From Gymnogyps californianus (taxonomy: Eukaryota; Chordata; Aves; Accipitriformes; Cathartidae), in assembly GCF_018139145.2 (NCBI RefSeq), contig NC_059471.1, positions 42,653,726 to 42,717,725 on the forward strand: a stretch of DNA of 64,000 nt, read 5' to 3'. The stretch's first letter is position 1. Every line of letters starts with the position of its first letter. The notes beneath the pieces were generated by a model. The model saw only the letters and a program-made list of their open reading frames with translations, ran no database searches and was not told the origin of the DNA. Position numbers and translations under genes: made by a program. Below, in pieces: positions 49,624 through 62,868 of this stretch.

Positions 49624-49931
49624 TCATAGAATCATGGAATCATAGAATCATAGAATGTTTTGGGTTGGAAGGGATCTTTAAAGATCATCTAGTCCAACCC
49701 CTCTGCCATGGGCATGGACATCTTTCACTAGACCAGGTTGCTCAAAGCCCCATCCAACCTGACCTTGAACACTTCCAGGGATGGGGCATCAACAACTTCT
49801 CTGGGTGACCTGTTCCAGTGTCTCACCACCCTCATAGTAAAGAGTTTCTTCCTTATGTCCAATCTAAATCTACCCACTTTTAGTTTAAAACTGTTGCCTC
49901 TTGGCCTATCACTACAGGCCCTGGTAGAAAG
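49624..49931 (-). mobile_element. CR1 LINE 3' end (short)
   Basis: Minus-strand CR1 with a good 3' tail on the left: repeated ATCATAGAATCATGGAATC, then GTTTTGGGTTGGAAGGGATC. It covers the 3' UTR and the last ~80 codons of ORF2 (complement block near 49800-49920: [14 protein letters not shown]). Homology ends at about 49931. Confidence 0.93.
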
Positions 49932-50061
49932 TAACATCAGGATCCCATGGATAACAACCTCTTTTATTCTGTGAGGATAACCTTCAAGAAAAAAAAACCA
50001 AACCACCAGTACAGTTCACTGATGACTCAAGAAAAGTAGTTTAGAAAACTAGTGTAATATT

Positions 50062-50892
50062 TAGAATAGAATAGAATAGAATAGAATAGAATATTTCAGT
50101 TGGAAGGGACCTACAATGATCATCTAGTCCAACTGCCTGAGCAATTCAGGGCTGACCAAGTTAAAGCATGTTATTAAGGGCATTGTCCAAATGCCTCTTA
50201 AACACTGACAGGCATGGGGCCTTGACCACCCCTCTAGGAAGGCCTGTTCCAGTGTTTGACCACCCTCTCGGTAAAGAAATGCTTCCTAATGTCCAGTCTG
50301 AACCTCCCCTAGTGCAGCTTTGAAGTATTCCCACCCATCCTATCAGTGGATACCAGGGAGAAGAGATCAGCACCTCCCTCTTCACTTCTCCTCAGGAAGC
50401 TGTAGAGAGCAATGAGGTCGCCCCTCAGCCTCCTTCTCTCCAAACTAGGCAAGCCCGAAGTCCTTAGCTGCTTCTCATAGGACATGCCTTCAGCCCTTTC
50501 ACCAGCTTTGTTGCCCTCTTCTGGATGCATTGGCGTACCTTCACATCCTTCTTAAATTGTGGGGCCCAGAGCTGCACTCAGTACTCAAGGTGAGGCTGCA
50601 CCAATGCTGAATAAGGCAGGATAATCACCTCTTTTTACCTGCTGGTTATGCTGTGTTTAATGCACCCCAGGATACAGTTTGCCCTCTTGGCTGCCAGGGC
50701 ACACTGCTGACTCATATTGAGCCTGCTGTCAACCAGCACCCCCAGATCCCTTTCTGCAGGGCTGCTCTCCAGCCACTTCTCTCCCAGTTTATGCTTGTGC
50801 CTGGCATTACTCTGACCTAGGTGCAGAAACTGGCATTTCAACTTGCTAAATTTCATCCCATTAATCATAGCCCAATGCTCTAATCTATCTAT
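50062..50892 (-). mobile_element. CR1 LINE with AATAG-type tail, joined by an LTR
   Basis: Minus-strand CR1 whose 3' tail is a pentanucleotide AATAG run (50062-50092) rather than ATTCTATG. TTTCAGTTGGAAGGGACC and the ORF2 C-terminal part follow. Frame pieces 50161-50385, 50309-50530 and 50635-50868 hold [28 protein letters not shown] and A-N-C-I-L-G-C-I-K. Homology ends at CTAATCTATCTAT, exactly where the LTR at 50893 starts. No clear CR1 sequence is seen beyond the LTR. Confidence 0.92.
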
Positions 50893-51468
50893 TGTCGTGG
50901 TTTAACCCCAGCCAGCAACTAAGCACCACACGGCCACTCGCTCACTCCCCTCCCCCAGCACAATAAGGGTAAAAGTGAGAAAACTCATGGGTTTAAGAAC
51001 AGTTTAATAATTGAAATAAAATACAATAATAATAATAATAATAATAAATTGCAATGAAAAGGAAAATAACAGAGAGAAATAAAACTTAAGAAATACAAGT
51101 GACGCAAATCAAAATAATTGCTCACCACTAACTGACCGATGCCCAGCCAGTCCCTGAGCAGCAGCCCCCTGGCCAACCTTCCCCCTAGTTTTATTGCTGA
51201 GCATGATGTCATATGGTATGGAATATCCCTTTGGTCAGCTGGGGTCAGCTGTCCCAGCTGTGTCTCCTCCCAACTTTTTTCGCTCCTCCAGCCTACTCGC
51301 TGGTGGGGAGGTGTAAGAAGCAGAAAAGGCCTTGACTCTGTGTAGGCACTGCTCAGCAATAACTAAAACATCCCTGTATTATCAACGCTGTTTCCAGCAC
51401 AAATCCAAAACATAGACCCATACTAGCTACTACGAAGAAAATTGACCCTACCCCAGTCAAAACCAGCA
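50893..51468 (-). mobile_element. Family A solo LTR, minus strand, abutting CR1
   Basis: Plus-strand reading from TGTCGTGGTTTAACCCCAGCC to CCAGTCAAAACCAGCA. It contains an AAT microsatellite (51025-51050) and the complement of the U3 block GGTATGGAATATCCCTTTGG. The flanking pentamers (TCTAT left, TGTCA right) do not match, so the TSD is lost or one end was altered. No proviral interior. Confidence 0.9.
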
Positions 51469-52878
51469 TGTCAGCATGTTGCATTCAATTCCTGCATCCA
51501 TATTTCATGTGGAATCACGTGAAAAACATGACAAACAGTTTGCTGTTATAAGGAGTTTTTAATAAATTGAAGAAATATTTTCTATACTAACGTTGATAAC
51601 CATCTAAGAAGCTTATGATTTTTACAGGTTTGTGTAAAGAAATCTTAAAATTTGCACTAGTATTTCTGAATTTATTTGGGTTTGAATGATCCAAGATCTC
51701 GGGTCATGTCTACAATACTCAATAAGAGCAGGAAACTGATGAAATATCTTCTGTGGCTTGGTGAATAATCTAACCTATGCACAGTATAGGTGGGAGTCTC
51801 AGTAAGATTTAGCCATCTATACATAAATCAAGTTGAAACTAGTCACCTAGTCTTTTGTATCAGGAAAGGAAGGAGATAGATAAGTACCTTCAGAGAATGA
51901 TGTAGCTACGCTGCCACAATTCAACTCCACATCGTAGCAAAAAAGTACCTAATATCAAGCTCTTACTCAGCAGCATATTCTCATAACAAGCTCATAGCAA
52001 ACCTAATAGGCCAAGACTGGAGTCTTGGTGCTTTGCAAAGTTAAGATAAGACACAGTGTAAGGCTTATGGTTACATTACTAGCAACAGCTGGCCATACCA
52101 TTTTTACTGGATCACTGTCCAAAAAGATGAATCAAAATTTCTGTAATTACATCTTATATTTTGCTAATTTTCTGTTTAAAGAAATCTGAAACAAATTCTT
52201 GTTTGACTAACACTCACTAGTCTGTGTGATTAACATATATCTAAATCACAATGACAGTATTAGAATGAAAAATCTCATAACAGTTTAGACGAAAATAATT
52301 TGTGTCATTCCCCTGCCAGTGGAGGAGCTGGTATTAAACCCAAATAAGATCAGACCCACATGATTTTGTTATAGATCCACTGCAGTAAACCACACAGACC
52401 TTTCAATAGATATTGATTCGTATCCTCAGCAACAGAACCTGATGAAAAATAAGGAGATCCATGAAAGGATCAGATGTATTGACACTGTGCAGGTTGTCAA
52501 ACACCAGCAGTGAAAACCAAACTATGGATTACAAATCTAGTCAATTTTATCCTCCCAATGAATCAAGGAAAGTGGAGATCATTTCATTGACAGTCCATCA
52601 TCCTGTCCAACCCCCTGACAGGACAGAACTGTCTACTTTAATTTTAATTGTGTTATTCACTTGCAGCAGCTAAGATATTCTATCTCAACTTTATTAATCT
52701 AAAAGTCAGATCTCATTATTAAAGGGGGAAAAAATAATAAGTCATAAGCCCTATCTGACACAAATCTGAAGCATCAGTGTAAATTAGAAGTCCACAAGAG
52801 ACCCTAATAGACTAGTAAGTGCCCACAGAGTGTACTTGTTTATCACACCTGAAATGCTCAGTACCCGTTACAGCCTTA
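51469..52878. other. Unique spacer between two LTRs, no ERV interior
   Basis: 1.4 kb of AT-rich sequence between two same-strand LTRs. I looked for primer-binding site, gag or pol remnants and saw none. The LTRs also differ in divergence, so this is not a provirus. Confidence 0.55.
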
Positions 52879-53412
52879 TGTTGTGGGTTAACCCCAGTGG
52901 GAAGCTAGGCACCATGCAGCCACTTGCTCACTTCTCCCCCAACTCCCGGTGGGACAGGGGAAGAGGAAAGTAAGAATAAAAGCAAGAAAGCTTGGGGGTC
53001 AAGATAAAATAAAACAAAAAAAAAATTGTTTATTATGTGAAGGATAAGTGGAAGAAGAGAGAGAACAACAAAACAAATGATGCAAAGGTAATCACTCACC
53101 ACCTGCCACGTGTATACCGATGCCCAGCCAGTTCCTGAGCAAAAGATGGCTAACCCTCCTAAAATCCCTTCTTTTCACTTTTATTGCTGAGCGTGTCATT
53201 ATATGGTATGGAATATCTCTTTGTTTAGTTCGGGTCATCCGTCCAGTTGCGTCCCCTGCCAGCCTATTACGCACCCCTCAATTTATTCACTGAGGGGGCA
53301 GAGAGAGAAACAGAGAAGGACTTGATGCTGTGCAAACACTTCAGCAAAAGCTAGCAAAATCTAAACCGCAGCACTGTATAAGCTGCTATGAAGAAAATTA
53401 ATTCTATTCTAG
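52879..53412 (-). mobile_element. Family A LTR, minus strand, diverged
   Basis: Starts TGTTGTGGGTTAACCCCAGTGG and can be followed to GAAGAAAATTAATTCTATTCTAG, after which the expected CCAAAACCAGGACA end is not recognisable. It contains the complement of the U3 block ATGGTATGGAATATCTCTTTG. More point changes and gaps than the other copies suggest an older insertion. No TSD can be assigned. Confidence 0.82.
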
Positions 53413-56400
53413 AATGACCCATCACGGCTGACTACCACTGCACAATGTATCCCAGTTCATTTTCGCTCTCTTTCTCAGCAAATGGTGGGGGGCGGGGTGG
53501 AAAAGAAGGAATTATGCCATTCTCAGAGAAATGCGGAAGCAAGCAAGGCTGGATCAGATTTCTTTTTTACTCAGGCCAAAGCATGTATCTCCTTTTCCAG
53601 CTGTACAACCGCCCAAAAAGGGTATTGAACAAGATGATATTCTTCACAGTGAATATAAAGATGCCCATCAGTATCACAGAATAAATTTTGGTTCAAAGAA
53701 TAAAGACATGAACATACACATAAAGCAGTATTAAAAAGGCTTACAAAAATTAGATAACGATGAATTAAAAAAACCAAATCCATATATCAGTAGTATGCTT
53801 GCTGTAAAAAGGAGGTGAGGTTAAGGGGTAGCACTGAAAGAATATAAAAATGAATAGTTTTAACACTAGATAACTGATCTGAGTGTGAATCAGGACACTC
53901 AGATTTTTGGAAGCTTCTGGAAGCACAGACTTGGGTTCTGATATTGACTGGGTCCATTTAGTGTATCGTGTAGTAAGACCATTTCTTCGTGTGGTGTTTT
54001 AGAGTGGATGGTAAGCTTTATCCAGGGCTTTATTACTCAGAACTGCTGATATAAAGTCAGTGGTTTTTATTAGGAAATACCAAGTAAGTGTTGATATTTC
54101 AAGAATCGCCGCAGAAGGCAAAAATCATATAATAAGTTGATTAGTAAACACCGTAAGGTGCTTTACGGGCAAATTTGTTATTTGTCAGAGTTCATTTCTG
54201 GCAATTTTATCAGCGTATTAGACTCACTGGACAACTGTATTTTTTTTTTTTATCCTGGCACACTATTGAAGCTACAACAAAGTACGAAATGCTGCAGTAT
54301 GGCCTCTCCAATGAGACATAATTGTATGATTGCACAAGAAATGCATAGGATTAGAGCTGAATAAATAAAATAAGCCTCAAATTCATCCCAATTAAATTCA
54401 GTACTTAAATAATACAACCAGGCCCCTTACTTAGCCCTCCCACAAATTCAGTTGAAATTCAGAGCAAGATAGAAATGAGAAAATCCTCCTTTATGCAAAG
54501 TGGGTGAGGTCAAACTGAAGTTAATTGGAGACAGAGATGCATCTTTCAAGATCTGCACTGTGATTCCAATTCATCTTACCTGTAGGTACCATTTAATATA
54601 TGAAGATATACAAACTGCTGATAATACCTTTTTACTGAGATAAAATATATATTACCTGCTTCCATGAAATTCAAAAGGTATCAATCAGGTTTCTTAGTGC
54701 TACTCTTATATGCACCTTTTTTGAGAGATCAGCACTGCTGCAGTATCAATATGACAGATTATTTCTTTATTTGCTCTCCTTGTGTTATGTTGTGTTCCTT
54801 AAGGAAAGAATGAGAAGGTCAGGTGGACCTCCTGGGTGTCCAAGGGAACCTGATGTGCTTCTATAGCCATTTTAGCCTGCTTGGGGAAAAGGTGTTTCAT
54901 GGGGCAGTGAAAGAAGAAACAGGGAGATTTTAGCACAGAACAAAGAGTTTGCCCATCATTCACAGACTGAGACACTGGTGAAGAGGAAGCGAGCAGACAC
55001 CTGGGCTTTGGAGAATAGCTCACAAACAGAAGACAGTTTCAAGGGAACCAAGTGGGACTGTGTAGAGTTAGTTTCCATTGAGGAAGCCACTGAAAGACTA
55101 ACCCTAACTCCCAAACCAGTCTGAAAACAGAGATTTGCCTTCCCATAACATAGTGAAAAGAAAATGGTTTTTAGACTTTCTGCCTACGTTTTTTTTTAAT
55201 GGGTTTTTTTGTTTGGTTGGTTGGGTTTGGTTTTTTTTTTTTAGTTTGAAAGCCTTTTTGGTAATTTTGGAGTACTTCTCTAAGAAAAAATCTAGACAGG
55301 TCTTTTTCAAAGCTTCAGCTAAATAAGGGTCCCATTGAAATCACTCAAGGCAGTGTTGCTACTCTGGAAGATATGAATCTGGCCACCTGGAAAGATTCAG
55401 AAGAAAGATGATTATTATGTCCAGAAAGACCTTGCTTACCTGTAGAATGGCCAACCATCTAAATTGACCCTATCATGGATTTCCGCAACTCAGACTTACA
55501 CAGCAGGAAAAAAGGCTAAGTTTCAGTTATCTGAGATTATAGTCAGAAGAGGTCACCCAGGGTAAAAAGTAAGAATCTATGACCTGCTTGCTGTAAGGTC
55601 AGCTGAGATGACCAAATTCTGCTGAGCAGTGGAAAAGTCTGGATAACCTTTCATGAACTTACAGTATATTTTCCTTGGAATAGAGATAAATGTTTGTTCA
55701 GAGCACTCCATGCGTCATTTTACTGCTAAAGAAAAAAGGCACCCAGAATAAAAGTTCATAAGGAAGTATTGTCAGACATAGTACTAAAATCCTCTGCAGG
55801 AGTATTAATCCATCCCAGAAGTCATATGTTCTTGTCAAAGTACAATTATAATGTTTAATCCTTCTTTTGTCTCCTCAGTGAATGTCACTACTGGGGAAAT
55901 GTATGTCCAGCAATGTCAAAGTCACCACAGTAGTCTATGCAGGGAACATTTATCTTTTCTTTTCAGATGTTCAGTGAACTGCAGCAGTATTAAATCCACA
56001 TTTATATGTAGGGCTATGCCCAGGATGATCAGGAACTCACTGGGACTGTATTCAATTTTTACTCCTTATTAAATGAGAATGCTTCTCTACAGAGATAAAG
56101 GGTCTGAAGGACAAAGGTAATAAAATGTAAAATTAAGAAAATTTATGTGACAGCAAATGAAGGGAGATGAGGACAGAGCTGCAAGGAACTCTTCCACTGC
56201 AGTTGCACTGGTTTCACTATTTTTTACTTTGAAAATATTATCTATTTGTGAGCTGTTCTCCTATGGAGTATGGTTCTTTCTGAGCACTTGCTAAGCATAA
56301 TACATACAGAAGGGAGAGGAAAATCCACAAAATAAACAACATCATAACTGAAGATCAAGTATTCATATTGAGAAGTATGTTACTCTAGCAGTTGCCTTAT

Positions 56401-59400
56401 TTGATTCAATACAACTTTTGAATGACATGTAGGTGCTGTTCAGTGTAATTATCACAATTTGGTTTTCTCTGAGTCACACAGGGTTATAGTATTCCTATCT
56501 GACATTGCCGAATTTTTCATTTTTTGTGTGTGCTGTTCCTGAGTTCATTAATCTTCAGATGTAATGTGATATAGATACAATATCTTACCTCAGGCAGTCA
56601 GAGAAGAAAAAAAACAACAACAAAAACCTCCAAAATGTTTACAAGTTTTATTCACCTTCTTAACTGTGGGTTTGGAGGCTCGGGAATTGCACAGCTGTTG
56701 TCAAGTTAATCAAACTACTGTATGTTCTGTATATGTGAACTCAGAAGATTGAATGTGGCATTATAAAAATATTGCCATTATTAAGTACCTGCTGAACAAG
56801 ATATTTTAGTTATATGATGTATCTGGGTTAAAAGGCTTCCAAGACACTTCAAATGAATATAGAACTGTAAATATGTGTTTTTTCATAGTAGATATTAATC
56901 TGTCAGTTTATTTACCAAACAAAAGGCCAAGAAGAAAAAAATCTATCTTTAGATGAAGCGTGGTATCATAGAATTGAAATCAATGATTTTCCCAGGTAAG
57001 CAAGGGTTGGTGTTTGTGGATGGTCTCAGAATATATTCCAAAGAATTGTGTTCAGTTGTTTCTGGGAATAAAGACAACAAAATTTAAGATTTCCCTTAAA
57101 AAATTCTTATGACACAAACATTGACTGTAACTTGATGGAATTTGTGTAAGAAATTTGTGTAAGAAATAGACACAATGCATCCATCTTTAAATACTTACGA
57201 CTTTCTGTGCCAGATCTTAGAATGATGCCTATTAGGAGTCATGACAAATTAATCAGGGCAGTTTTATGGCCATACTTATCATGTGGTGTATGTTAGCGCA
57301 TGGTATCCCTCAAAGCTGACACAAGAAGTCATGTGAGACTACCTTGAAACTACATCTGCAGCTATTCAAGTTTCAGCCAGCAACTTGGAATTAATATCAT
57401 CCATATTCTTATTTATGTATGTGTATAAAGAGTAGTTGTATACAAAACAAACATAAATCTATAAAAATCGCATTTAAATATTTTGTAAATCTGTACAATA
57501 AAAGTGGGACTCATCTCACCAAAATTTAACTAGGAAAAAATATTTATGAAATCTGAAATGCTTGGCATTGATCTAAAGTATAGGTAAATATAAGCATGTT
57601 TTTTCTCATATACCCTTGCATCCATCTTAGAAACAAATATTTCTATGATCTGCATTTGAATTCTGCAAACAAATTACTGCTTTACTTATTTTTATTTTAA
57701 AATTTTGCTGTTAGGCTGGGTTTCAGGGATATTAGCAAACCCTAAACAATTCGAGACCAGTGTCTGAATTAACACCAGTTCTGACCTTTTAGCCTTTTCA
57801 GAGAGTGTTCATCTGACCAATACTTCAAGGTCCTACTGAAGGCATAGCAAGGAGAGGCTCCTGTATTATGTTGCACAAGTTTTTCAGGGTTCTGGTCTTG
57901 TGAGGCTCCATGGTATTACAGCAATGGGGAGAACGCCTGAGACTATTATAGGAGCAGTACAGAAGTTACATGTCTGCTTTCCAGACAGCTTCACATAACA
58001 ACTTTCTAATCTCTCTATTATGGATGAGTAGCGATGCTTTAAATCCTCCCCTGCTGGTTGTCATCTTAATTCTCCAAGTGAAAACTTAGTCTGTGGTAAC
58101 CATAATCTAAACTGAAACTCCAAAGAGAGCCACAGCTTTTAAACCGAAAACTTTTAGTTTCGAAACAGTGTCTCCTTTCTTGAGCAAAATAATAATATCC
58201 TGATTCTTCGGAACCTATGTTGGTCTCACATCTCTGCATCTTCTAGGTTTTCACTTGCAAGTCCTAGACATCGTAATTTCCTTCCTCTTTCTTCCCAATG
58301 GGATTAATTTTTGTTCCTTGCATGACTGTCTCTACCAATGCAAAGTTTCTCCATAAAGGAGTCTGACTTTTTCTGTCTCTCTTACAACAAGAAAACAGGA
58401 CTGTTTTGATCCCTTCTCTAACAAAGACCTACAACACAATGTCCCTGTTATGGAAATGTAATAATACTACTTTCTAGTTTTATTTTTAAGGTATATGTCT
58501 ATTCTTTTGCATACTCCGTTTTCATGTAATAAACTTTGTTGCTATGGCAAAATTTTTCATCAGGAGTATTTGCCCTCCAAGTGGAGCAGCTGAGCCACTG
58601 TAAGGAAGAGGAAGTAACATCAGAGGCAGAGCAATACTGGGTCCAACTCATAGAAACATGAGTTTACAAGTCATTGCACAGAAATTTCCAGTTGTCATTA
58701 TCTTACTGTATGAACATTTCTGGAGACTAATTTTATGACTGTCAGTTTTCATTACTGTAAATGACTCTGAAATCAGAAGATGCTCTGAGTCAAGAGATTC
58801 GCTATCAAATTTAATGGATTTAATTATTAAAAATAGCCACTATATTGTTTTTAAATTTGAACCTTAGGATAAAAGTTGACATTTCATGCAGTATTCATCT
58901 CACTTAACTTTAGTTGTCTACAGCACAGCTGTGTGTATCTGAGCTATTTAATTAGGCTCCCTTTATGAACAGTAAAGAGGAAGAAAGAATTCTAGTATTT
59001 TTCCTCTTCCCCTAATTATCTAAATCAATTCACCTAATGCAACAAACCACCCTCAGACAGCCTTCAGTCATGGCTAGATCCTATGAAATATTCTTACTAC
59101 TTCTTCCTTTTCAGCCTAAACCAGTAGTTTGCTTTGAAGAATATAGTTTCCCTCCATGCCTTAACATTAAAGAACTAAAATATGGCTGAAGAGAGTTAAA
59201 GTGAAACACCAGAGAAAGGAACAGGAAAAGAAGGGAGAGTTATTGTGGAATATGGAGTGTCAGAGTAGGAAGAATTTGAATACAGGAACTTTACCTTTAG
59301 TGGTAAAGGGGGACTGAAGGAATGGAAGACTGAAGACCTAAAGGAGGGAAGGACAGAGATAATGAACATGAGACTGAGAAGGACTGTGAAAAGGGGTGAT

Positions 59401-61539
59401 CTGCTGAGGGCTGTGTAAAGAGTGGAAAGAAAGACAGTCATTGAATAAAATAATCTAAGTTAATTTGTTTGCATACTCATTTTTCTTTTTCTTCTTCAAT
59501 AGGACTCTCATCATAGAATTTAAAAAATGACAAGCACACATAGCAATGCAACTTTTCATTTACATTTCAAAATAATTAATGTATTATATTAATTCCTTAA
59601 ATTTTTTAATCTATAAAAACCAGAACTCTATGGCTGACATGTCTAAAAGGTCTAAAAAATTAATTTGTTTAATATATAACTATTTAAAATCACCACATTT
59701 CCTGATAGTCCACTGTAGCTCCTATAATGCTTTCTCTACTGTCTGTACTCAACACAATATTTCAGGAAGACTCAGAAAGTCTTAAGAAAAAGGCTGTGCA
59801 GAAAGAGGATTTTTTTTCTGAGAGCTGCTATGGTTTTCACAAAAGTATCTAGTAGCTGTTCTAACGCTAGACTTCTGTTTGATCCATCAGACCCACTCTC
59901 AGGCCAAAAATATGAGCCATTTAACTCTTCCTCTACTGTGGTAGTAGCAGATATATCCCTATCTGATAGCTTACTATTCATTTTAAGAAATTGGTCTTGA
60001 AGTTCTGAAAATACAAGCTCATCTTTATGGTCTCATGAGTTTTTACATAAGCATATTTATTGAAAAGATTCTGATCAAACTTATCATACCCAGCTCATAT
60101 TCATGTACAGGATAAGTAGTGAGCTTGTCTTACTCAAGTTACATTTTTCTTTTGTTGGTTCAAGTCAACTGACTGAAATGAGATGAAAATTCCATATATT
60201 GTGTATTTCATGCATCAGAAGCCTTTTCAACAGTCATTATTAACTGATAGCAAAGGCTATCATAACTATGCCACAATATTTGTCTTGTATTAGGGTTTAA
60301 AAGCCTTCAGTCATTTATCTTACATTGTTGGCATATTTTTAATAATTTCTGCTTAAATGAAATGCAATGCTTTCTGCTTTTTCGTCCAACGGTTTATGAA
60401 ACCATTGTGACCATTACAGTGTTCTGTTCCTTGAAATCAACATACACTTGCCCTACTACTGAAAATTCATTTTTCCTTTGAAATGGTAATTGTTATTGCT
60501 AGCATTAATGTCATTAAAGTTAAATTGGTACATATGTTTTACCACATTTTTGAAAGTAAAGCACAAGCGTAAAAGATGACATAATTGAAGTGTAAAAGAT
60601 GATATAATTGAAGCTATATCAGATTTTCAAATGTGTATCATACCAACTTGAACCAAGCAGTATCTTCTTAGTGCTACTGGAGAATTTCACACAACTGCAA
60701 AGAAAAGGAAAAGCACTAACATGGACATAAATACTCTATTATATGACTTCACAATTTACATCATGCTGAGTAAATCTCAGGAAATGAATATACAAATCAC
60801 CTTTTTATCTAATTTCTCTTGACATTTCATAAGTATCTCATAGGTCATATGAAGGAGCATCCACTAGTCTTGGCATTCATCAGCGCTTTGTGACAGAATG
60901 AGAAAAAAATATTTTCATAAATGACTTTGCAATGACCTAATAACATATTATTAGTGAGAAACAGCTACGTAAGTATGATCACTTTGAACTCAAAGTCAAC
61001 ATCCTTGAAACAAAAAAAAATCCTCTGTTGAAAAAAAAACCCAAACCAAATATGAAGGGGAAAAAAATAAAAGAATGGAGCTTGATAAAAAGAAATACAA
61101 TGGAGCAACCAAAAGGATAAAATATTGGCAAGTGAAATATATTATTAGAGACACTACACTGACTTCTCAATGGAAATGTTTACCACCCATCAAAACCAAC
61201 TCAAAAAATCTAAACTGGTGAAACAAAAGAATAAAGTATGTGTGTAAAGTAAAATAAATCTTCAATTGGTAAAAGATATGATGGAACAAAAAACCCGTAA
61301 GAGACAATTAAATCTAAAGCCTTAACGAAAGTGTCCAAAAGAAATTTTGAGGAAGTACTTGTTGAAAATTTAACATTATTAATAGAAACAAATTCAAACA
61401 TCTCAGAATCAGGAAGAATGACAAAAGTGTTAAAAATAAATTACTGGGTGCACAGATGATCATGGTATAAAAGAACACACAATAAGTGTGAAAAAAAACC
61501 CCAAACTTGTAGAAAACAGAACTATTTCAGTGTTTTACA
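53413..61539. other. Long retroposon-poor unique tract
   Basis: About 8 kb with no supported gene. Includes a T/G-rich run at 55190-55242 and a direct 13-base duplication near 57139-57164 (ATTTGTGTAAGAA). It also includes an RFX X-box-like GTTGCTATGGCAA at 58538-58550 and a 22-bp unit duplicated in tandem at 60569-60613. The last ~500 bases may already be decayed LINE sequence. Confidence 0.5.
60569..60613. repeat. Tandem duplication, 23-bp period
   Basis: GTAAAAGATGACATAATTGA and its following AG recur one base later as GTAAAAGATGATATAATTGA plus AG, with one substitution. A recent slippage-type duplication. Confidence 0.85.
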
Positions 61540-62384
61540 TTTGGTTCTGGAGGAGTTCTGGAAATTTGCCACATCGAATTCTTCCTTTACTGGGAGGGAA
61601 CTGTCATTAAAGACAAGTGTCATCAGAATAGACTAAGTGCTAAGCAATAGAATAAAATACTCAAATTTCCAGAAGCAAGTGGTATTCACCCAAGAGCATT
61701 AAAGGAAGCCAGATAAAAAATTGTTGAAATATTAAGAGTGGCTTTAATTGACCTTGGGGAATGATGTGTGGAAAATAAAACACGAGTTAATAAAAAGATT
61801 TGGGGACATAGGAGTATCTGCATATCATTAGGTCTGAGTTTTACATAATTGTGATTGTTAAAAATTGTGCTAAAGAATAAAATTATTAGATTAACAAAAA
61901 ATGAGGAAAAGTCAACACAGCTTTTTTTTAAAGGAAGTCATACCAGACAAATCAATTAGAAATCTTTGAAAGATTTATTTAATAAAGTGTACCCAGATTT
62001 CCCAAACCTTTTAAGGTGATCTTGTAAAACTTATTAAAGAAACTAAGCCATCATGGGATAAAACCAAGATCCTGACAGGGAAAAACAGAAAATGGGTGAA
62101 TGATGATGAAGTCTGCAACTGATAAAAAATTATTCTGGACAGTAAAACCAAATCCTAACTATTGAGAGTTCTAATAAATTAGTAAAATGACAGATAAAAT
62201 TAATACATGTGCAGAAAATGGCCTTAATTACACATAAACAATAAAAGTTTCCAAATTAGGTGTTCTTAGGGAAGAGATCTTGTATTCTTTATAAATAACT
62301 CTGTAGTAGCATCATCATAATGTGCAGCCATAGGCAAGAGGTAAATATGTTACAGCTTCGTACTAAAATAAATGAGAAAATAGT
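61540..62384 (+). mobile_element. Ancient amniote-type CR1, left part
   Basis: Very decayed plus-strand CR1 ORF2. Recognisable blocks are GGTATTCACCCAAGAGCATT (S-G-I-H-P-R-A-L-K-E-A, near 61680), GTCAACACAGCTTTTTTT with AAATCATACCAGACAAAT-like sequence (V-N-T-A-F...S-Y-Q-T-N-Q, near 61910), CCATCATGGGATAAAACC (near 62050), ATGACAGATAAAATTAATA (near 62190) and AAGAGATCTTG (62272). This order matches the CR1 protein from RT entry to the region after the palm. Stops and gaps are frequent. The element continues beyond the LTR inserted at 62385. Confidence 0.78.
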
Positions 62385-62656
62385 TGTCCTGGTTTCAGGT
62401 GGGTTAGAGTTAATTTTCTTCCTAGTAGCTGGTATAGTGCAGTGGTTTGGATTTAGTATGAGAATAATGTTGATAACACACTGATGTTTTTAGCTGTTGC
62501 TAAGCAGTGTTTATACTAAGTCAAGGATTTTTCAGCTTCGCATGCCCAGCCAGCAAGAAGGCTGGAGGGGCACAAGAAGCTGGGAGGGGACACAGCCAGG
62601 ACAGCTGACCCAAACTGGCCAAAGGGATATTCCATACCATATGACATCATGCCCAG

Positions 62657-62664
62657 TATATAAA
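62657..62664 (+). promoter_or_regulatory. LTR TATA box
   Basis: TATATAAA in the conserved GCCCAGTATATAAACTGG context of the family A LTR. Activity unknown. Confidence 0.65.
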
Positions 62665-62724
62665 CTGGGGGGAGTTGGCTGGGAGGGGCAGATCACTGCT
62701 CAGGAACTAACTGGGCATCGATCT

Positions 62725-62868
62725 GCGAGTGGTGAGCAATTGCATTGTGCATCACTTGTTTTGTGTATTCTAATTCTTTTATTATTATTATTGTTGGCGA
62801 GTGGTGAGCAATTGCATTGTGCATCACTTGTTTTGTGTATTGTAATTCTTTTATTATTATTATTGTCA
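62725..62868 (+). repeat. 72-bp tandem duplication inside the LTR
   Basis: The unit starting GCGAGTGGTGAGCAATTGC at 62725 repeats at 62797 with one substitution in about 70 bases (TATTCTAATT versus TATTGTAATT). Both copies end in an ATT run, the likely slippage point. The related LTR at 38711 has a single copy. Confidence 0.9.

Noticed and set aside
50893..53412. Two same-strand LTRs 1.4 kb apart as a small provirus
   Set aside because: The space between has no retroviral features, the LTRs differ in divergence, and no shared TSD spans the pair.
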